Shown in pieces: positions 59,201 to 64,000 of a stretch of DNA of 64,000 bases (the first letter of the stretch is position 1; every line of letters begins with the position of its first letter). The position numbers were made by a program, and so were the translations under genes. The notes beneath the pieces are model-generated. The model was not told the DNA's origin and made no database searches. It saw nothing but the letters and a program-made list of their open reading frames with translations. The stretch lies in NCBI GenBank assembly GCA_023151185.1, contig JAKLJL010000013.1, forward strand, positions 1 through 64,000. Reading direction: 5' to 3'. The stretch comes from Bacteroidota bacterium (GTDB lineage: Bacteria > Bacteroidota > JABWAT01).

Positions 59201-60615
59201 ATGCCAATCAATGAAAGAATTGGGAGGTAAACGATGAGAATAATTATTTGTCCGAATGCAGCACTGCTCATCATTCGTTTTGCACTTTGAAAAACTGTTT
59301 CGTCTAATTGCTTCTGCGACAAAACATTTGTTGATTTACCTGCATGTTCATAAGCAACTCGGTGAAAAATCGCTTCCACAATAATTACCGCACCGTCCAC
59401 AATCAAACCAAAATCAATTGCTCCTAAACTCATCAAGTTTGCACTCACACCAAACACATTCATCATTCCCAATGCAAACAGCATTGATAAAGGAATTGCA
59501 CTTGCCACAATTAAACCTGCACGAAGGTTTCCTAAAAACAGAACCAAAACGAAAATCACAATCAATGCACCCTCAATCAAATTTTTCTCTACCGTTCCAA
59601 TGGCACGATTCACTAAATCGGTTCTGTCCAAGTAAGGTTCAATCACTACATCATCAGGCAAAGATTTTTGAATGGTTGTCATTTTCGCTTTTATGCTTTT
59701 CACTACTTCGGCACTGTTGTATCCTTTCAACATCATCACCACTCCACCTACTGCATCCACTTCACCATTGTAAGTCAAAGCACCATAGCGGACAGCGCTT
59801 CCAAAATCCACATCGGCTACATCTTTAATCAAAATAGGTATTCCATTAGGACTGTTTTTTACCACAATGTTTTTCACATCATCTATTGAACTCACTAAAC
59901 CAACTCCACGAATGAAATAGGCGTTGGGTTTTTTGTCAATGTATGCACCGCCTGTGTTTTCGTTGTTCATTTCCAAAGCCGAAAAGATTTCGGGAATGGA
60001 AATGTTCATTGCTAAAAGTTTGTCGGGGTTTACTGCAACTTCATATTGTTTGAGTTTGCCACCAAAAGAATTTACCTCTGCAATTCCTGCAGTGCCGTAA
60101 AGTTGTCGGGCAACAATCCAGTCCTGCATGGTTCTCAATTCCATTGCAGAATATTTTTGTTCGCTTCCTTCTTTCGGGTGAATGATGTATTGATAAACTT
60201 CCCCCAAGCCCGTGCTTACTGGTGCTAATTCGGGTTGACCAACTCCTTTAGGGATTTTTTCTTCGGCTTCTTTTAATTTTTCGTTGATGAGTTGCCTTGC
60301 GAAATACACATCCACTTTGTCTTTGAACACAACGGTAACAACCGAAAGTCCAAATCGTGAAATGCTTCGCAACTCTTCCAAATCGGGAAGGTTGGCAATG
60401 CTTTGTTCTATTGGGTAAGTTACCAACTGCTCCACCTCTTGCCCTGCAAGCGTTGGGCAACGTGTTATGATTTGCACTTGGTTGTTGGTGATGTCGGGAA
60501 GAGCATCAATAGGCAGTTTGCTTGCACTCCACACTCCCCAAATAATGAGTGCAAAGGTCATCAAGGCAATGATGAATTTGTTTTTTATGCTGAACGCAAT
60601 TATTTTTTCTAACAT
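56245..60615 (-). CDS. CusA/CzcA-type RND pump fused to C-terminal TolC/CusC-type outer-membrane factor
   Basis: FALIIWGVWSASKLPIDALPDITNNQVQI...GAIDFGLIVDGAVIIVEAIF; after ~residue 1040 a signal-like FALLSFNMANAQTPS then OEP repeats (ISVDDAISTALKNNLEMQSQ..., NFSVGYFNQS). Confidence 0.92.
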   Translation of the reverse strand: MLEKIIAFSIKNKFIIALMTFALIIWGVWSASKLPIDALPDITNNQVQIITRCPTLAGQEVEQLVTYPIEQSIANLPDLEELRSISRFGLSVVTVVFKDKVDVYFARQLINEKLKEAEEKIPKGVGQPELAPVSTGLGEVYQYIIHPKEGSEQKYSAMELRTMQDWIVARQLYGTAGIAEVNSFGGKLKQYEVAVNPDKLLAMNISIPEIFSALEMNNENTGGAYIDKKPNAYFIRGVGLVSSIDDVKNIVVKNSPNGIPILIKDVADVDFGSAVRYGALTYNGEVDAVGGVVMMLKGYNSAEVVKSIKAKMTTIQKSLPDDVVIEPYLDRTDLVNRAIGTVEKNLIEGALIVIFVLVLFLGNLRAGLIVASAIPLSMLFALGMMNVFGVSANLMSLGAIDFGLIVDGAVIIVEAIFHRVAYEHAGKSTNVLSQKQLDETVFQSAKRMMSSAAFGQIIILIVYLPILSLIGIEGKMFGPMAQTVSFAILGAFLLSLTYIPMISSVFLSKKTSHKRNISDRIMDFFQGIYTPLLQKAIHAKRIVVGATVFAFAVSIFMFTRLGGEFIPVLAEGDFAFHCILPQGTSLSQSIETSMQASRIIKQFDEVKMVVGKTGSAEVPTDPMPPEATDMMVILKQPDEWKRDISYEELADEIMEKLEVIPGVFFEKNQPIQMRFNELMTGIRQDVAVKIFGEDMDTLLNYANKVNAIVQSVEGATEPSVERVAGLPQIVITYNRTQIANYGLNIEDINHIVSTAFAGGTAGVVFENERRFDLVVRLDSLHRSDIDDLDHFYIPLANGTQIPLSQVAEIKMELGPSQISREDGKRRIVVGFNVNGRDVASVVKEIQEQLDTKVKLPEGYYYTYGGTFENLQAASARLMIAVPVALALIFMLLYFTFTSVKQATLIYAAIPMSAIGGVFALLIRDMPFSISAGVGFIALFGVAVLNGIVLVSTFNQLEKDGVSDVIQRVIEGTKIRLRPVLMTATVASLGFLPMALSHSAGAEVQKPLATVVIGGLLTATFLTLFVLPLLYVLFSKIGKAKKSISTTVVLVFALLSFNMANAQTPSTKTISVDDAISTALKNNLEMQSQQLNVQSSATLKKSVFELPKTDVNFQYGQFNTINNDNAFQISQSIPFPTYYTAKSGLYKAELQNSELQQQATANEIKAQVQYWFYQLQYLQTAKKQLQSLDSLYKDFVSAAALRYKTGETNLLEKTTAETKRGQLLLLLKQNETEFATAYNSLKTLMNTSEDFTISVNENLQPLVLSNSFDTTLVANNPSLKVLYQQAVIAEQNKKVETASAFPNFSVGYFNQSLIGFQNVNGTEVNFDGTKRFQGVSVGISVPLTFFSNASRIKSLNYKQQALQAEADNGKLILQNQLKNAFQQYNQNLSQYNFYQSTALPNAEIIISTATLGFKSGDIGYIEYLQALQTATDVQLNYLQSVNQLNQSVININFLINK

Positions 60616-60716
60616 ATTTTAATCAGTTTAATGAATGAATACACGATTACTTGCGGTGCGTTAGTACCGTAAGTAGTTTTGTTTTGTCCCGCTGAAAGCG
60701 GAAAATCATAAATTCA

Positions 60717-61040
60717 TTAACTGATTTTCGGCGGTTGCCAAATAGACAAATACACCTCTGAAACAAATGAGGCGCTGTACATCGGGAATTTGTCTAACGA
60801 AACAGGAACGTTAAGGGTTAAACTGTAATTACTAAACGAACTACTAAAAGTTTGTCCGCAACAAGCACACATACAAAAAGGTGAGCAATGCTCGGTGTCG
60901 CTGTCGTGGTCTGAATGGTATGTTGTTGCGAAAGTGGATTGGACGGCACTCTGATATTTACAGTCGTCATTGTCGCTGCACGGCATGACTGCCAGAGCCA
61001 ACAAGCAAAAACTAAAAAAGAGTGTCAAAAATGTTTTCAC
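60717..61040 (-). CDS. Small Cys/His-rich secreted protein (DUF6660-like), metal-resistance associated
   Basis: Signal peptide; DSDTEHCSPFCMCACCGQTF; directly upstream of CusA-like gene. Confidence 0.65.
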   Translation of the reverse strand: MKTFLTLFFSFCLLALAVMPCSDNDDCKYQSAVQSTFATTYHSDHDSDTEHCSPFCMCACCGQTFSSSFSNYSLTLNVPVSLDKFPMYSASFVSEVYLSIWQPPKIS

Positions 61041-61544
61041 AGGACAAATGTAGGAAAAAAAATTGTCAATTTAAAACAAAACTGTCGGATGGCACTGGTG
61101 TGGTTGGGCAAAATCAAAATGTGCTGCAAAAGCGGGTCGGTTTGTGGGTGGCTTTGCAGCTCTCTTTATTTTGCGAAGGGATAGCCAAACGGCTTTGCCG
61201 AAAATTGTACTTTCGGTCGGGTTTTGTCTGGCGGTTGATAGTTGCACGGTCGGGTTTTAGGGTTGCTGATAACTCTCTTATATAAGCCCCTTTTATACCC
61301 ATATCTATCCTGCACTAGTGAAAGATATGAGAATAAGTGTGTTCCTTAGCTTGTACTAATATCTGCTCTTTTACTTTCAGGCGCAATACAGGAAACCCCT
61401 GAATCTTTGGGTCTAAAGGGCCTTAGTTTTCGCCGGTTCAGGACCTTAGAGAGTCTCAGGTGTCAGTCCGGCAGGGACCATCTGCCCAGGTTCACTTAAC
61501 GATCCCTGAATTTCAACCATCGCCGTATCAACTTGATAAGCTGG

Positions 61545-61619
61545 CCTCACTTTTTCAGTCACCGGTCGGTCTATAGTGGAAACCCCCCAAGACGCAAAGG
61601 CGCAAAGGTGCACCCTTTT
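61545..61619. repeat. Direct repeat copy 1 flanking Fic gene
   Basis: CCTCACTTTTTCAGTCACCGGTCGGTCTATAG...GCGCAAAGGTGCACCCTTTT, repeated at 62864-62929. Confidence 0.85.
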
Positions 61620-61759
61620 TGTGAGACAGGGACTGAAACATCAATCGGTTACCGGCGCTTTTCAGTTAGCTGCGATGAACCTGATGGAAAGCAAAACCCC
61701 TGAAACTGCACCCCCGCCAATTTGCAGGCACGATGGCGGCGTTTCGTCGTTTTCAATTT

Positions 61760-62707
61760 TCACTCTTTTTCTTCATAATAATAGGAATAGTCAATTCCTT
61801 TCATAAACATTTCACGGTCATTTATTTTGTCAGTAAGCGCAGAACGCAAAAGAGCCTTTAGAATACTGCTTTCTGCCGGACTTAGCTTCATTGCATTCAT
61901 ATAGTCTCTTTTACTTATTTTACTCCAGTCAACGCATTTTTTAAGGTGTAATTTTAACATCAAATCCAACCATATCCGTGTACTTCTGCCATTACCTTCC
62001 ATAAAAGGATGGGCAATATTCATTTCAACATATTTAGTAACAATTTCGTCGAATGAATTTTCCGGCATTGCATCCACCCGCTTTAATGTATCACCTAAAA
62101 AGCGTGAAGCAGCAAATTGAAATCCTCCTTTTGAAATATTCTTTTGCCTGATTTGCCCTGCAAAATCATACAATCCTCCAAACAAATAGGCATGAATCTG
62201 CTGTAAGCCTTTGGCTGTCCCAACTTCAATGTGTTCAATAAACGAACTTTCAAATAAGGCATACGCTTTTGTTTTACTTTTTCCGTCTATACTCTCATCA
62301 CCATAAGTAAACCAGTCAATAAACCGGTTTGCTTTTTTTCCGGGAAATTCTTTACCCAATGCAATTATGCCGTTATAATCCAACATATCAGCAAACCGTC
62401 TTTTTCCGTCGGGAGCAGGAAACTTCAACTGGGTAGCAGCACTAACCACTTGGCTGTTTTCCTTCTTTAACTTTGCTTTAAGGTACTTCCAATAATTGCG
62501 GGTTTTTGCATAGTCATCCTGGTCGGTTAGCACTGCAACAATATCCAGCACTGAAAACCACCATTTTGCATTGTCTTCATCCCAGATAGCCCGTACTTCG
62601 CGGTCGTCAAAAAAACGGATGGATATTTTTGTGTTACTCATTTTTTCAAATTCAGTCTGTTCTGATCGTATTACTTCAAAATACTGATAATTTTTAACTT
62701 GAACCAA
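61760..62707 (-). CDS. BRO-N/DinD-like domain fused to Fic/DOC domain protein
   Basis: N-term [33 protein letters not shown]; Fic motif [16 protein letters not shown]-term [14 protein letters not shown]. Start may be internal [10 protein letters not shown] (~62644). Confidence 0.83.
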   Translation of the reverse strand: MVQVKNYQYFEVIRSEQTEFEKMSNTKISIRFFDDREVRAIWDEDNAKWWFSVLDIVAVLTDQDDYAKTRNYWKYLKAKLKKENSQVVSAATQLKFPAPDGKRRFADMLDYNGIIALGKEFPGKKANRFIDWFTYGDESIDGKSKTKAYALFESSFIEHIEVGTAKGLQQIHAYLFGGLYDFAGQIRQKNISKGGFQFAASRFLGDTLKRVDAMPENSFDEIVTKYVEMNIAHPFMEGNGRSTRIWLDLMLKLHLKKCVDWSKISKRDYMNAMKLSPAESSILKALLRSALTDKINDREMFMKGIDYSYYYEEKE

Positions 62708-62863
62708 AGGACTCCGGTCTCTTTTCAGGTCTGCCCATTAACGCTACAATTCCCATCCACTTCCTTCCCGTTCCGGGCAAAGGGACAGTCAGGAGCATTT
62801 TTCTGTTTGGTAACATCCGCTAATATCCCACCTTCCCTGTTCAGGCGCAATACAGAAAGCCGT

Positions 62864-62929
62864 CCTCACTTTTTCAGTCACCGGTCGGTCTATAGGGGAA
62901 ACCCCTAAGGCGCAAAGGTGCACCCTTTT
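62864..62929. repeat. Direct repeat copy 2 flanking Fic gene
   Basis: See 61545-61619; short upstream match CAGGCGCAATACAG also repeats (61378-61391, 62842-62855). Confidence 0.85.
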
Positions 62930-63268
62930 CTTCCATCTGTTCCTTCCACTTTCCTGGTACCTGAGTGGCTCCTTCTTTCGGCGTAGCTTCGTTGTAGCTT
63001 CGTTGTGGAACCGGTGTGAGTGCTTCCACCAATGGGACAACCCCAAAGGCGAAATGTCCCAACGAAACGACAAAAGGAAAGGGGCAGAGTTCAGTTCCGT
63101 GGTTTCAGTCGGGAGTCCGGGTGGGGTGAAATACCAGTGCCGGTCAGGCCTGAGGCGGGAAACACAGACTTTTCCTGCGGAAATCCGGTGCCGGTAAATG
63201 GATATCCCGGTTAAAATTCTGTACTTTTTCGGGTTTAACGTCATCTGTCAGTTAACCGGAGCCGGATT

Positions 63269-64000
63269 ATGCCCTCTTTCAGGTTTCTATTCTTTCTCTT
63301 CCTGTGGCTGCCCCTCAGTCTGGCGGCTCAGCCGGCCGGGAAACTCCGGTCGGCAATTCCCTACTATCCGGCCTCGGCCGGTCAGGATGCTTACCTTCAG
63401 GAAAAATGTCTGCTGGATGTCTGGATTCCCGATTCTGCCCGGAACCTGCCGGTGGTGATCTGGTTTCATGGCGGCGGGCTTTCGGGCGGGAAACGGGAAA
63501 TTCCGGCCGAACTTCGCCGGTCCGGTCTGATTGCTGTTGGTCCGGGTTACCGGCTGGCACCGGCTGTCCGGTCGCCGGTTTATCTGGAAGATGCGGCTGC
63601 CGCCATTGCCTGGGTCTTCCGTCATGCGGCTGAGTTTGGCGGAGATACCACCCGGATTTTCGTCTCGGGTCATTCCGCCGGTGGCTATCTGGCGGCAATG
63701 ACGGGTCTGGATACAACCTGGCTGGCACCCTGGGGGATCAATGCAAACCGTCTTGCCGGTATCATTCCCTTCAGCGGTCAGATGGTGACTCATTTTACCA
63801 TCCGGAAGGAACAGGGAATTCCGGATACGCAGCCGGTCATTGACCGGTTTGCCCCGCTGTTTCACGTCCGGAAGGACGCCCCCCCGCTGCTGCTCCTGAC
63901 CGGTGACCGGGAAAAAGAACTGCTGGGACGCTATGAAGAAAATGCCTACATGGCCCGGATGATGAAACTTGCCGGACATACCCAAACCACCCTGTATGAA
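63269..64000 (+). CDS. Secreted alpha/beta-hydrolase (carboxylesterase-like), truncated by right window edge
   Basis: Hand translation: MPSFRFLFFLFLWLPLSLAAQPAG..., oxyanion motif WFHGGGLSGG, nucleophile FVSGHSAGGYLAAMTG; open to 64000. Confidence 0.85.
   Translation, partial: MPSFRFLFFLFLWLPLSLAAQPAGKLRSAIPYYPASAGQDAYLQEKCLLDVWIPDSARNLPVVIWFHGGGLSGGKREIPAELRRSGLIAVGPGYRLAPAVRSPVYLEDAAAAIAWVFRHAAEFGGDTTRIFVSGHSAGGYLAAMTGLDTTWLAPWGINANRLAGIIPFSGQMVTHFTIRKEQGIPDTQPVIDRFAPLFHVRKDAPPLLLLTGDREKELLGRYEENAYMARMMKLAGHTQTTLYE

Larger units (their letters stand above)
49433..61273 (-). mobile_element. Integron-like cassette array (three cassettes, no integrase in window)
   Basis: AT-rich block; all principal genes on minus strand; two homologous attC-like hairpins 3' of gene groups; cassette-bounding 9-nt arms pair across cassettes 1 and 2 (see findings). 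Confidence 0.6.

Noticed and set aside
56245-60615. Frameshift or assembly fusion creating the CusA-TolC protein
   Set aside because: Continuous frame with a signal-like segment at the junction; this fusion architecture is known in Bacteroidota.
49433-61273. Canonical class-1-like integron
   Set aside because: No IntI gene in the window and core sites do not match GTTRRRY beyond GTT; called integron-like only.
61576-61806. 76-aa ORF in the Fic-flanking repeat
   Set aside because: Begins inside the direct repeat and overlaps the Fic 3' end antisense; no protein-like features.
63003-63214. Small overlapping ORFs upstream of the terminal hydrolase
   Set aside because: Multiple overlapping frames on both strands in low-complexity or repeat-derived sequence; likely spurious.

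Overview
64 kb chromosomal window, probably from a Bacteroidota-related bacterium (inferred from HU-like protein, futalosine menaquinone genes, CusA-TolC fusion and lipoprotein style; lineage not proven). A moderately GC-rich housekeeping backbone carries tyrosine catabolism (hisC-like, hppD, fahA, hmgA), a hybrid sensor kinase, glycan debranching enzymes, SulP, menaquinone genes (ubiE, mqnB, mqnD), nusB, panD and hisHAFI. Several AT-rich accessory islands interrupt it: (i) a Type IIG-like restriction-modification gene followed by a palindromic-hairpin repeat field (3.4-7.3 kb); (ii) a C5-methyltransferase/HNH R-M pair (31.6-33.1 kb); (iii) a TylF-type methyltransferase::nitroreductase fusion with an amino-acid-type ABC transporter (36.1-40.7 kb); (iv) an 11.8 kb region (49.43-61.27 kb) that reads as an integron-like cassette array without a visible integrase. 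In (iv) two homologous ~135-bp hairpin elements, placed like attC sites 3' of each gene group, separate a 4-gene metal-resistance cassette, a HAD/phosphoribosyltransferase/DprA-like cassette and a lipoprotein cassette. The outer 9-nt arms pair across each of the first two cassettes (GTTATCAGC/GCTGATAAC and GTTGGTGGC/GCCACCAAC), as expected for cassettes that circularise through their own attC. A BRO-N-like::Fic fusion flanked by direct repeats follows. No rRNA, tRNA or CRISPR was recognised. All homology calls are from reading the sequence; no searches were run.
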